Below are positions 43,035 to 51,305 of a DNA stretch of 64,000 bases, in pieces. This DNA comes from an uncultured Granulicella sp. (GTDB lineage: Bacteria > Acidobacteriota > Terriglobia > Terriglobales > Acidobacteriaceae): contig CAIZFH010000229.1 in NCBI GenBank assembly GCA_903932155.1, positions 1-64,000 of the forward strand. The letters run 5' to 3'. Every line of letters starts with the position of its first letter. The first letter of the stretch is position 1. A model generated the notes under the pieces. That model was not told the DNA's origin. It made no database searches and worked only from the letters and a program-made list of their open reading frames with translations. Both the position numbers and the translations under genes were made by a program.

Positions 43035-43087
43035 GGGGCTAAAGCCCCATGATTTTACGTGGCTAATTCAGGGGGCTGAAGCCCCCT
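43035..43087. terminator. Two tandem GC hairpins, possible bidirectional terminator
   Basis: Both hairpins are perfect (6 and 8 bp stems), lie 44 bp past the secreted protein stop and are 21 bp apart. They may be copies of one repeat of the GGGGCTAAAGCCCC type. A weak T-rich stretch follows the first. Confidence 0.45.
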
Positions 43088-43196
43088 GCTAATCCGGAAA
43101 GACAAAAACGGAGAGTTTTTCAGCAGCCTCTAAAGCCCCCATTAATTTGAGTTTATTCACAGGGTAAATCCCACGTTAATACGGAAAGACAAAATC

Positions 43197-43233
43197 CCCA
43201 CTCATGCGATGAAGCCGCATGAATGGGGCACCC
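43197..43233 (-). repeat. Palindromic element copy (147-bp unit 1)
   Basis: CCCACTCATGCG ... CGCATGAATGGGGCACCC, the CATTCATGCGG subtype in reverse orientation. Confidence 0.85.
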
Positions 43234-43343
43234 GGCTAATCCGGAAAGACAAAAACGGAGAGTTTTTCAGTAGTCTCTATAGCCCCCATTAATTTGAGTT
43301 TATTCGCAGGGTAAATCCCACGTTAATACGGAAAGACAAAAAC

Positions 43344-43380
43344 CCCACTCATGCGATGAAGCCGCATGAATGGGGCACCC
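43344..43380 (-). repeat. Palindromic element copy (147-bp unit 2)
   Basis: Same sequence as the copy at 43197-43233, 147 bp further on. Confidence 0.85.
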
Positions 43381-43382
43381 AG

Positions 43383-45875
43383 TTAGAGCGACTGCGCGGT
43401 GATGGTTACGAAGGCGCTGGTGAGGGATGGGGACGATGCGGTGAGGCGCATCTCTCCCGGTTGCCCGGAGGATTGCACGAGTGCCAGCGCACGGCCAGCG
43501 AAGGCCTTGCGGCGGTCGCTCTGATAGCTCTCGTGGCTATCGGCCTGTCCGTTGTCGAGGCCGAGGATACGACCGGGGCCTCTGAGTGCGAAGACCACTT
43601 CGTTATCGGCGGTTGGCACGACGCGGCCCTGGCTGTCGACGATCTCGATTGTGACGTGGGAGAGGTCGTCCCACCGTGTGTTAATGCTCGTTCGGTCAGG
43701 AGTGAGGCGAATGGCTGCCGGTGCGCCGATGGTGGTTTGCTCCACGGTTTGCACAACCTTGCCATCCCTGGTGCCGACAGCGCGCAGCGTACCGGGTTGA
43801 TAGGGCACATACCATGCGAGATGCAGGTCGCCGGTGGTTTGAATTGCGTTGTCGCGGGGCGGGAAGTTGGAGTATCGGCCCTCCATGCCCATCTCGGGGA
43901 ACATATAACCCTGGACGCCGAGGCTCTTGCCATTGAGGAAGAGTTCGACGGTATCGCAGTTGGTGAAGCAGATGACGGGAATGATCTGGCCCTCCTTGCC
44001 CGCCCAGTTCCAATGCGGCGAGAGGTGCAACACGGGTGTTTTGGTCCAGAGGCTCTGGTAGAAGTAGAAGCCATCCTTGGCGAAGCCGCAGGTATCGATG
44101 ACACCGGAGCGGGAGGACTTGGAGGGCCAACGCGCCTCGCCGAGGTAGTCGATGCCGGTCCACATGAAGTCGCCGCAGACGTAGTCGTAGACCTGGGTGA
44201 AGCGCTGCAACTGCTCGACCTCGATGCGTTGGTTGGATGCGGGGCGAAACTGGCTGGCAGTGGGGTTAGCACTGGGGATGAAGCTAGGCATGGCACCGTT
44301 CTCGGTGCCGATAAAGCGGCGCTGGGGAAAGTCGTGGCGATCGATGCTGTAGAACTTTTCGCGGCGATCGCGCCATCGGCCAACATAGTTGTAGCCGACG
44401 ACGTCGAGTTCGGCGAGGAACTCCGGCAACGCGCCTCGGGGCTCCGCGACGATCTGGTCGCATGCCACGGTGACCAGTCGGGTGGGGTCGTTGTCATGCA
44501 GGATTTTATTCATGGCACGCAGCGTCTCCACACCACGGGGCACGTCCTGGTCTGGGACTTCATTGCCCGCACTCCAGATCACGATGGAGGGATGGTTGCG
44601 GTCGCGGGCGATCATGTCGGTCATGTCGCGTGCAGCCCACTCGTCGAAATAGAGGTGATACCCGTTAGCGGGCTGTTTGGGCTCGCGCCACTCGTCGAAG
44701 GCCTCGGCCATGACGAGGAAACCCATGCTGTCGCACAGGTCAAAGAACTCGGGAGTGTGGGGATTATGACTGGCTCGGATGGCGTTGCAGCCCATCTCTT
44801 TGAGCAGGGCGAAGCGCCGTTCCCATATACGCTGCGGTACTGCTGTGCCTGCCGCGCCACCGTCGTCGTGCAGGCAGACTCCGTTCAGCTTGACGCGCTC
44901 GCCATTCAGGAGGAAGCCTTTGTCCGCGTCGAACTGGATGGTGCGAATGCCGAAGGGAGTGGTTGCGGTGTCCACCTCCGCGCCACGCTGGAGCAGCATC
45001 TGGCGCGCGGAGTAGAGATTAGGAAAAGTGTGCGACCAGAGTTTGGGCTGGGGCACGGCGATGCGCTGGACGAAGAGATGGTCCCCACCGGCGGGAATCT
45101 CTGCCGCTGATTCTGCCGACTGCACGGCAGAACCGTTCTGGTCGAGGAGCGCTGTCCTGAGTGTGCAGGATGCGGATTGCGCCGTATTGTTGCGCACGCG
45201 GGTGGAGACTTCGACGGTAGCATTCTGCGCGGTGATCTGCGGAGTGGTGACGCCTGTGCCCCACTGGTCGATGTAGACAGGGCCGGTGTCGATGAGCCAG
45301 GTGTGGCGATTGATTCCGGAGCCGGAGTACCAGCGCAGGTTGGGCTGATGCGAGTTGTCCACACGCACGGCGACGACGTTGGGCTGTGTGCCGAAGTGAA
45401 GGTGCGGCGTGAGGTCGTAGTAGAAGGTGGTGAATCCGTAAGGCCGCGTGCCGAGGTGCTGTCCGTTGATCCAGACATCGCTGCACTGGTACACGCCATC
45501 GAATTGCAGCAGGATGCGGCGGCCCGCATCGGCGCGGGGAAGCTGGAAGGACTTGCGGTACCAGCCGATGCCGGTGGGCAGGTAGGCTCCCGAGCTTCCG
45601 CATGGCTCCGTCTCGCTGAAGGGGCCGCTGATGCTCCAGTCGTGGGGAATGATGACGGGCGTCCAGGAGCCTACAGTGGACTGCGGCAACTGTGCGTCGG
45701 GTATATCGCCTTTGGTGAAGGTCCAGCCGTCGTCGAAGCTGGAGCGACGCGCGCGGGGCGGATTGGCTGGCGCAGTTGCCTGGCCGGCGAGGGCTTTTTC
45801 CATTCCGATTGCGGAAGCAACCCCAACCAGGGCCGCATCGCCCAGGAAGTCTCTACGCGTAAGTTCACGGCTCAT
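43383..45875 (-). CDS. Tat-exported GH2 beta-galactosidase
   Basis: 830 residues. The twin-arginine start MSRELTRRDFLGDAALVGVA directs folded export. Order: jelly-roll domain (GIGWYRKSFQLP, FDGVYQCSDVWINGQHLG), Ig-like domain, TIM barrel with RASHNPHTPEFFDLCDSMGF and acid/base Glu about 439 in WSAGNE, nucleophile Glu about 525 in GTENG, then C-terminal Ig-like domains of the DUF4982/Big type. It fits removal of beta-galactose from pectic galactan or arabinogalactan. Forty-four bases separate it from the upstream GH35-like gene, so they probably form an operon. Confidence 0.92.
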   Translation of the reverse strand: MSRELTRRDFLGDAALVGVASAIGMEKALAGQATAPANPPRARRSSFDDGWTFTKGDIPDAQLPQSTVGSWTPVIIPHDWSISGPFSETEPCGSSGAYLPTGIGWYRKSFQLPRADAGRRILLQFDGVYQCSDVWINGQHLGTRPYGFTTFYYDLTPHLHFGTQPNVVAVRVDNSHQPNLRWYSGSGINRHTWLIDTGPVYIDQWGTGVTTPQITAQNATVEVSTRVRNNTAQSASCTLRTALLDQNGSAVQSAESAAEIPAGGDHLFVQRIAVPQPKLWSHTFPNLYSARQMLLQRGAEVDTATTPFGIRTIQFDADKGFLLNGERVKLNGVCLHDDGGAAGTAVPQRIWERRFALLKEMGCNAIRASHNPHTPEFFDLCDSMGFLVMAEAFDEWREPKQPANGYHLYFDEWAARDMTDMIARDRNHPSIVIWSAGNEVPDQDVPRGVETLRAMNKILHDNDPTRLVTVACDQIVAEPRGALPEFLAELDVVGYNYVGRWRDRREKFYSIDRHDFPQRRFIGTENGAMPSFIPSANPTASQFRPASNQRIEVEQLQRFTQVYDYVCGDFMWTGIDYLGEARWPSKSSRSGVIDTCGFAKDGFYFYQSLWTKTPVLHLSPHWNWAGKEGQIIPVICFTNCDTVELFLNGKSLGVQGYMFPEMGMEGRYSNFPPRDNAIQTTGDLHLAWYVPYQPGTLRAVGTRDGKVVQTVEQTTIGAPAAIRLTPDRTSINTRWDDLSHVTIEIVDSQGRVVPTADNEVVFALRGPGRILGLDNGQADSHESYQSDRRKAFAGRALALVQSSGQPGEMRLTASSPSLTSAFVTITAQSL

Positions 45876-45919
45876 GGTGCGGTACTCCTATGTTGCCTGA
45901 GTTCAGGTTCTGCTGGACC

Positions 45920-47626
45920 TCAATAGGTTGCAACCGAGACGCGCAGGACCAGAGGCGCGGAGGAGAAGTTGAGGCCGTAGTCTGTCTGGTCGCCGTTCAG
46001 GATTCGCTTGAATTTGAAGGCACCATTTTCGTAGGTTCCCTCTTCGACTTTGAGGAACTGGCGGTGAATCCACTTGCCGTCGATCTGGGCGGAGGGAGTC
46101 TGCCCAGTGCCATTCACAATCTGCTGGGACTTGCGTTGCTGCTCGGTGCCGGCTGGGCGGAAGTCCACATGGGCATTGAATCCAGCTACCAGAAACTGGT
46201 TGTCCTTGAGTTGCGCAACCAGGGCGCGACCTGAGGGGTCGGTGCCTTGCCGGGGAGCGGCACCGCGGCCCGAACCGTAGGTGACCACGGCGTCCCATTC
46301 TCCGAAGTGGAGCGTCTGGGTGGGCTGGCTTGTCTCCTCCGCCACGGCCTGCAGTTTGCCTTCGAAGTTGAGGCGCGCGATGTCGCGCATCATGGGGCCG
46401 ATGAGGATGTAGTTCTGCGCGGTGGGTTGCAGGAAGCTATCCTGCGAACCGGATTGTGGCGCGGGAGCCCGCGTGTAGTCCAGGCCGAAGGGCGAGTAGC
46501 CGATGGTCTGGCGTCCGAGGGCGGAGAAGAAGAAGCGCGCGGTGGAGGCGGAGCTGCTGGTCTCGGGGACGAAGAGAGCGTTGTCCGGCCGATGATAGAG
46601 GTCGAGAATCTTGAGATACGCGGTGGCGTCGTTGTTGTAGATATCGGGCGCGAGGACGTCGATGGCGGGGGCCTCCGCCTTCCATATATTGAGCACATTG
46701 TCTGTGGGGCCACCGGACTCGTAGCTACCGGGCGCGCCGGGCTTGATGGGATCGCGCAGTGCGGCGTTGACGTAGAGCGGGAGCGGATAGACTGCTTTGC
46801 CGGCGGCGGCGATCTGCCCGACGTAACGGGCGATGGCCCAGGCGTGGAAGTTTACCTCGGCTTCCGTGCCGAAGACATCCTGCCAGCTGGCGGTGCGCGA
46901 TCCGGGCGACACGTTCATGGCCTTTAGAACCTCGGCTGGGACTGGCGCGGCGAAGAGCTTCTCGGAGGCTGGCGAGTAGTCGCGCAGGGTGCCCCATGTT
47001 CCGGTCTCGTTCTCGACTTGAACCATGAGCACCGTGTGCTGCGGATCGGCGGACTTCAGATGTTTCATGAACGCTGTAAATGCGTGGATGTCGGCGTCGA
47101 GCGATGCCTGGGCAAAGGGCGAGGGAGAATCGACCGGCTCGCCGCGCTTGTTGACGACATGGGAGTACTTTTCGGGCTCGAGCTTCATCCATTCGGGCAT
47201 GTAGTGCTGGCTGCCGTTCTTCCATGTGCCGAACCAGAGCAGCACCAGATGCAAGTGGTGCGCGCGCGCCTGGGCGAGGACCGTGTCGATCTGCGAGTAG
47301 TCGAACTGGCCGGGCTTTGGTTCGAACTGCTCCCAGTAGATGGGGGTCTCCACGGTGTTGACGTGCAGGGCCTGGGCGGCGGGCCACACCTGCGAGAGCG
47401 TGGCCGGCCAATCGCTGGAGTTGTTGGTTTGCATGCCCAGCATGAGATAGGGAGCGCCATCGACCATGAGGGCGTAACGGCCATCCTGCTGCACGATGCT
47501 GGGGATGGGGTTTGCTTTTGTCTGCGCCTTATCCTGCGTTTGGGCCTGTGCTGCGAAGCCTACAACCGATGCCAGTAAAATTGCCGCGAATATTCCGTAC
47601 TTTCTCATTTGCCTGTCAGTCCTCAT
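45920..47626 (-). CDS. Secreted GH35-like beta-galactosidase (DUF5597 type)
   Basis: About 568 residues from ATG 47626 (AGG seven bases upstream), with signal peptide KYGIFAAILLASVVGFAAQAQ; the frame is open to 47683. The barrel has GRYALMVDGAPYLMLGMQTNNSS, NTVETPIYWEQFEPKPGQFD, the acid/base Glu in MVQVENETGTWG and a likely nucleophile in FVPETSSS. The C-terminal DUF5597-like beta domain includes AGFNAHVDFRP. It would act with the GH2 enzyme downstream on galactose side chains. First gene of the pair. Confidence 0.85.
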   Translation of the reverse strand: MRTDRQMRKYGIFAAILLASVVGFAAQAQTQDKAQTKANPIPSIVQQDGRYALMVDGAPYLMLGMQTNNSSDWPATLSQVWPAAQALHVNTVETPIYWEQFEPKPGQFDYSQIDTVLAQARAHHLHLVLLWFGTWKNGSQHYMPEWMKLEPEKYSHVVNKRGEPVDSPSPFAQASLDADIHAFTAFMKHLKSADPQHTVLMVQVENETGTWGTLRDYSPASEKLFAAPVPAEVLKAMNVSPGSRTASWQDVFGTEAEVNFHAWAIARYVGQIAAAGKAVYPLPLYVNAALRDPIKPGAPGSYESGGPTDNVLNIWKAEAPAIDVLAPDIYNNDATAYLKILDLYHRPDNALFVPETSSSASTARFFFSALGRQTIGYSPFGLDYTRAPAPQSGSQDSFLQPTAQNYILIGPMMRDIARLNFEGKLQAVAEETSQPTQTLHFGEWDAVVTYGSGRGAAPRQGTDPSGRALVAQLKDNQFLVAGFNAHVDFRPAGTEQQRKSQQIVNGTGQTPSAQIDGKWIHRQFLKVEEGTYENGAFKFKRILNGDQTDYGLNFSSAPLVLRVSVATY

Positions 47627-47714
47627 GGATGTGCCTTGCCCAATGGCTGCCTGCACGTTCTTTGTTCTGCGACAACCGGACATCTCCTGCCCTGAAGCTG
47701 TCTACAGACGTGAA

Positions 47715-47729
47715 AAAACACCGTGTTTT
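47715..47729. promoter_or_regulatory. Perfect palindrome in the divergent region, candidate operator
   Basis: AAAACAC-C-GTGTTTT, 89 bp before the GH35-like start and about 210 bp before the rightward unit. It lies in the 313-bp region between the two divergent transcription units (47627-47939), where no gene is seen. Symmetry and place suit a shared regulator. Confidence 0.4.
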
Positions 47730-47939
47730 GGACAGCGCCAGCTTACCACTCCTGCCGGAGTAGCTGGAGGGATTCTTGAGGAGTTGTGACGGCCTCCGCC
47801 GATATAGGGACGTTGTGGGGACGGCACGAAGGCTTCTGGGGAGTGATTGCAATGCACGCAGCTTCACAACCGCAGTCTGGGAGGCTGATAATGGGCGATC
47901 AAGAACAGGGCCCGCCTGAAGGCTTCAAGGAGAATGATT

Positions 47940-48053
47940 GTGGGGCAAAGAACACGCCGGGAATTTTTGAAGGATGCCGCGCTGGCTGGCGCCGGTTTAG
48001 GTGGCGGAGGCCGCGGAGGCGGTACTCCAGCAGCGGGCGATGGCGGCGCGTGA
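47940..48053 (+). CDS. Orphan Tat-signal mini-ORF, coupled to the next gene
   Basis: GTG 47940 has AAGGAG seven bases upstream and encodes 37 residues: GQRTRREFLKDAALAGAGLG, then a Gly-rich end. This is a typical twin-arginine signal (RREFLKDAA) with no mature protein. Its TGA stop overlaps the ATG of the downstream secreted protein by one base (TGATG). Either it is the remnant of a Tat-exported enzyme cut short, or a leader peptide that passes ribosomes to the next gene. The frame and ribosome-binding site are seen directly; the role is inference. Confidence 0.55.
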   Translation: MGQRTRREFLKDAALAGAGLGGGGRGGGTPAAGDGGA

Positions 48054-49945
48054 TGAAGGATCTCTCTCTAAACACGATGAAGAAAATGCATTTCCTGCTG
48101 ATGGTGCCAATGCTGACGATGGGGCTGGTGGCTGCCTCTTCCGATGCGCAGACGGCCGCTGCGCGCGGCGTAACCCAGCAAGCTGCCGATCTGGCGCTGT
48201 TCGAGCGGAAGGCGGCGCTCTCAAAGGAACTGGGCGCAACCCACATGCTGGTTACTGAAGGGCTTCCGCTGGCCACGTGGGAGATGGATGCGTCAGATCC
48301 TTACCCGATGTGGTTTGTACACCACGCCGGTCTGCTGACGATCTTTCCGCCGGAAGAACTTCAGCCGTATGTGGACGCGAAGTACTCGGCTGAGGTGTCG
48401 GGGATATTGCAGCAGCGGTGCGAGGTACTGGGCAAGGTTGGACTGAAGGGCGTGTGGAATGCGAATGAGCCGGAGGTGCTGCCGGAGGCGTTTTTTACGG
48501 CGCACCCGGAGTTGCGCGGGCCGCGCATCGATCAGCCGAACCGATCGCGCACGGTGTACTTCGCCCCCAGCGTGGATGAGCCTGAGACTTTGCGGATCTA
48601 TCGCGAGTCGATGCAGCGGTTGCTGAAGGCGTGCCCGGAGGTTGAGCAGTTCAACTGGGTCACGATCGATGCGGGATCGGGATTTGACTGGGCTCCGTCG
48701 CTTTATCCGGGCATCAACGGCAACAGCAACTATAAAGACCGGCCCATGTCGGACCGCGTCACGGGTTTTCTGATCAATGCGCAGCAGGCCGCACGGGAAA
48801 CGGGGCACGAGATCCAGATCAGCCTGAATCCGATTACGGCGCGACAGTGGATGGTGCCCACTTTCTCGGCGGACTTGCTGGACAGCCTTGTGCGCAAGCT
48901 GCCTCGTGGACTGGCGGTGGAGGGTCGCGAAGGGCCCGATGGCCGGGCCTATGCGGGCGTGTCACAGGAAGGAGGCGCGGGGGCTTTCTACCCAGTGGTG
49001 GGTATCGTTGTGCCATCGCTTAGCAGCGGTGGAGGGGCTGCGGCGGCACGACGGATGATTAACTTTGGCGACGCGACCACCATCGACTTCAACGATCGCC
49101 TGCTGAAGTTCACCGCAGGCAAGCCGATGCGTACGCTGGCTGAACGAGTAACGACGCTGCGCGCCTTCGCCGCAAGCGAGGTGGGCGAAGGTCAAGCGGA
49201 CAACTTAGTAGATGTATGGAGTGCACTGAACGACGTTCAGCAGAACCTGCAGGTGCTGGACTTTGGCAGCATGCTGCGCATGGGACACGTTCTGAATCGC
49301 TGGATTACACGGCCTATGGTGCCGTTTCCGGAGAATCTGACCGCAGCGGAGACGAAAGACTATCGCCCATTCCTGTTCCAGGCGAAGGGGGACGAGCAGG
49401 CCAGCGATCTGATCGACATCCAGGCGATGCGAATGTACGAGGGGTGGGGCGCACGGATGCTGTTCCAGCGGACAATTGAGATCACGTTGCCTCGTGCTCG
49501 CAGAGCCATGAGCCTGGTGGAAGGGATTCAAAGTGCGGCGAAGGACGATGCTACAAAGAAGCAATGGGAGATGATGGGCAAGCGTCTGCAAGCAGTTATT
49601 TATCTGCTGCAATCGGCGGACGACATGGTGGAGTACCAGGCCCAACTGGATCGCGTGAAGGCGATGGGCGCGAAGCCCGATGCAAATCCTGTGCTGGGCG
49701 TCCAGTCCGGTTGGGACCGCACCGACCTGATGCAATTGGCGCGCAGGGAGATTGACACCATGGTGGATCTGAATCGCCTGCTGCAAAGCACGAAAGAACC
49801 GATACTGGACCTTGCGCCGACTCCCACGGACGAGACGGTAATGCGCCTGGGTCCCAACATTACGGCGCAGATCAAGCACAAGATCGATGTGATGAACGCG
49901 CACTGGCGCGACTATGATCGCCTGTTTACTGCACCGAATCCATAG
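48053..49945 (+). CDS. Secreted TIM-barrel-like protein of unknown function (probable glycoside hydrolase-like)
   Basis: About 630 residues from ATG 48053, which overlaps the preceding stop codon (TGATG); ATG 48077 is possible. Signal peptide MKKMHFLLMVPMLTMGLVAA, ending near SDAQ. The first half alternates strands and helices like a barrel: ATHMLVTEGLPLATWEMDAS, YPMWFVHHAGLLTIFPPEEL, GVWNANEPEVLPEAFF, NWVTIDAGSGFDW. The NEPE and DAG segments could hold acidic catalytic residues. The second half is helical. Lying before an MFS transporter and a tartrate dehydrogenase gene it probably frees a plant-derived substrate. No family recognised. Confidence 0.75.
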   Translation: MKDLSLNTMKKMHFLLMVPMLTMGLVAASSDAQTAAARGVTQQAADLALFERKAALSKELGATHMLVTEGLPLATWEMDASDPYPMWFVHHAGLLTIFPPEELQPYVDAKYSAEVSGILQQRCEVLGKVGLKGVWNANEPEVLPEAFFTAHPELRGPRIDQPNRSRTVYFAPSVDEPETLRIYRESMQRLLKACPEVEQFNWVTIDAGSGFDWAPSLYPGINGNSNYKDRPMSDRVTGFLINAQQAARETGHEIQISLNPITARQWMVPTFSADLLDSLVRKLPRGLAVEGREGPDGRAYAGVSQEGGAGAFYPVVGIVVPSLSSGGGAAAARRMINFGDATTIDFNDRLLKFTAGKPMRTLAERVTTLRAFAASEVGEGQADNLVDVWSALNDVQQNLQVLDFGSMLRMGHVLNRWITRPMVPFPENLTAAETKDYRPFLFQAKGDEQASDLIDIQAMRMYEGWGARMLFQRTIEITLPRARRAMSLVEGIQSAAKDDATKKQWEMMGKRLQAVIYLLQSADDMVEYQAQLDRVKAMGAKPDANPVLGVQSGWDRTDLMQLARREIDTMVDLNRLLQSTKEPILDLAPTPTDETVMRLGPNITAQIKHKIDVMNAHWRDYDRLFTAPNP

Positions 49946-49972
49946 AGAACAACAGACCGCCAAGGGGAGAGT

Positions 49973-51304
49973 ATGAGCGATACATCTGCGCCAGCTTCCA
50001 GCCTCCTGGAGGAACGGGTGATTCGCAAGATCACCTGGCGGCTGATTCCGTTTCTGATGCTGCTGTATTTTGTCGCTTTTCTGGACCGCATCAACGTTGG
50101 ATTTGCCGCACTGACGATGAACCGGGATGTGGGTCTGACGGCGCAGATGTTCGGGCTTGGATCGGGGATCTTCTTTTTGGGCTACTTTGTGTTTGAAGTG
50201 CCCTCCACGGTGATACTGCACAAAGTGGGGGCGCGATTCTGGATTGGCCGGGTGATGATTACCTGGGGCCTTGTGTCGATTGCAATGGCCTTCACGCGTG
50301 GGCCGATCAGCTTCTATGTGCTGAGATTTCTGCTTGGCGTGGCGGAAGCAGGATTTTTCCCTGGAATCATTCTCTACATAAGCTACTGGTTTCCGGCGAA
50401 CCACCGCTCGGCTGCTACAGCACTCTTTATGGCTGCGGCACCGGCCGCGGGACTTATCGGATCGCCTGTGTCTGGTGCATTGATGCAGATGAACGGCATG
50501 CTCGGACTGCGCGGATGGCAATGGCTGTTCCTGGTGGAGGGCGGACCGGCTCTGGTGCTGGGGCTGATCACGTTCTGGTATCTGACGGACCGGCCGGCGG
50601 AGGCGCAGTGGCTGGATGCGGAGGAGCGCGCGTGGCTGACGCAGGCAATCGTCGAGGAGCAGACCGCCCTCACAGATCCACGCAGCTACAGCGTGTGGCG
50701 CGCCATGATGGATTGGAAGGTGCTGGCGCTGTCGCTGGCCTACTTCGGGACCTCCGCCGGGCTGTACACCATTGGATTCTGGGCTCCGCTGATCGTCAGA
50801 TCTCTGGGTTTCTCGGTCTTCCGCGTCGGGTTCCTGGTTGCCATTCCGAATCTGATCGCGGTGATTGGCATGGTGTTGTGGTCGCGCCATTCCGACCGCA
50901 CGGGCGAGCGTTACTGGCACGCAGCGATTGCGTGTTTGGTCGCCGCTATTGGAATGGCGATGGCTGCACATGCGGGCACCTCGGCGATTCTGGCAATCAC
51001 TGGGCTCTCACTTACGGCGTTCGGGGTGAGCGCTGCCAAACCGCCGCTATGGAGCCTTCCCACAATGTTCTTTGGCGGCACGGCGGCGGCCGCCTCCATC
51101 GGATTGATCAACTCGCTGGGTACGTTAGGCGGATTTGTTGGGCCGATCATGGTCGGCGCAAACAGCGGTGGCGGCGGACATTTCAGTCGCGGACTTACTA
51201 TGGTTGGCGGTACGCTGATAGTGTCGGCTGTGACGATCCTCATTCTGCGCTTCGTGATACAAGGCGAGACGAACCAGAACCTTCCAACCCGAAAGGCGCT
51301 TTAA
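49973..51304 (+). CDS. MFS transporter, anion:cation symporter type
   Basis: 443 residues with twelve predicted membrane helices. The start ITWRLIPFLMLLYFVAFLDRINVGFA, the loop LHKVGARFWIGRVMITWG and FLLGVAEAGFFPGIILYISYWFP are typical of the ACS family (tartrate, glucarate, phthalate, 4-hydroxyphenylacetate importers). An AGGGGAGAG site precedes the ATG. It lies 27 bp after the barrel-like protein and two bases before the tartrate dehydrogenase-type gene, so its likely cargo is tartrate or another plant sugar acid. Substrate is inference. Confidence 0.9.
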   Translation: MSDTSAPASSLLEERVIRKITWRLIPFLMLLYFVAFLDRINVGFAALTMNRDVGLTAQMFGLGSGIFFLGYFVFEVPSTVILHKVGARFWIGRVMITWGLVSIAMAFTRGPISFYVLRFLLGVAEAGFFPGIILYISYWFPANHRSAATALFMAAAPAAGLIGSPVSGALMQMNGMLGLRGWQWLFLVEGGPALVLGLITFWYLTDRPAEAQWLDAEERAWLTQAIVEEQTALTDPRSYSVWRAMMDWKVLALSLAYFGTSAGLYTIGFWAPLIVRSLGFSVFRVGFLVAIPNLIAVIGMVLWSRHSDRTGERYWHAAIACLVAAIGMAMAAHAGTSAILAITGLSLTAFGVSAAKPPLWSLPTMFFGGTAAAASIGLINSLGTLGGFVGPIMVGANSGGGGHFSRGLTMVGGTLIVSAVTILILRFVIQGETNQNLPTRKAL

Positions 51305-51305
51305 C

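Larger units (their letters stand above)
42991..43382. other. Repeat-filled intergenic region between convergent genes
   Basis: No gene. It contains two stable hairpins, GGGGCT-AA-AGCCCC (43035-43048) and AGGGGGCT-GA-AGCCCCCT (43070-43087), and the 147-bp tandem duplication. The first hairpin is followed by GATTTTA and could end transcription of the secreted protein gene. Confidence 0.65.
43089..43382. repeat. Tandem duplication, two 147-bp units, ending at the GH2 stop codon
   Basis: Unit 1 43089-43235 and unit 2 43236-43382 differ at only a few positions. Each begins CTAATCCGGAAAGAC, repeats a GGAAAGACAAAA segment internally and ends with a palindromic element. Unit 2 ends immediately before the stop codon (43383) of the convergent beta-galactosidase gene. 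Confidence 0.9.

Noticed and set aside
43356-45110. 584-codon frame opposite the GH2 gene
   Set aside because: Shadow frame; GH2 motifs on the other strand are clear.
47786-48052. N-terminal extension of the barrel-like protein to 47786
   Set aside because: The extra residues have a basic Trp/Arg-rich run before the signal peptide and no ribosome-binding site; ATG 48053 restores a normal exported protein.
49205-50971. 588-codon frame opposite the barrel-like protein and MFS genes
   Set aside because: It crosses two co-directional genes on the other strand and is Arg/His-rich without motifs.
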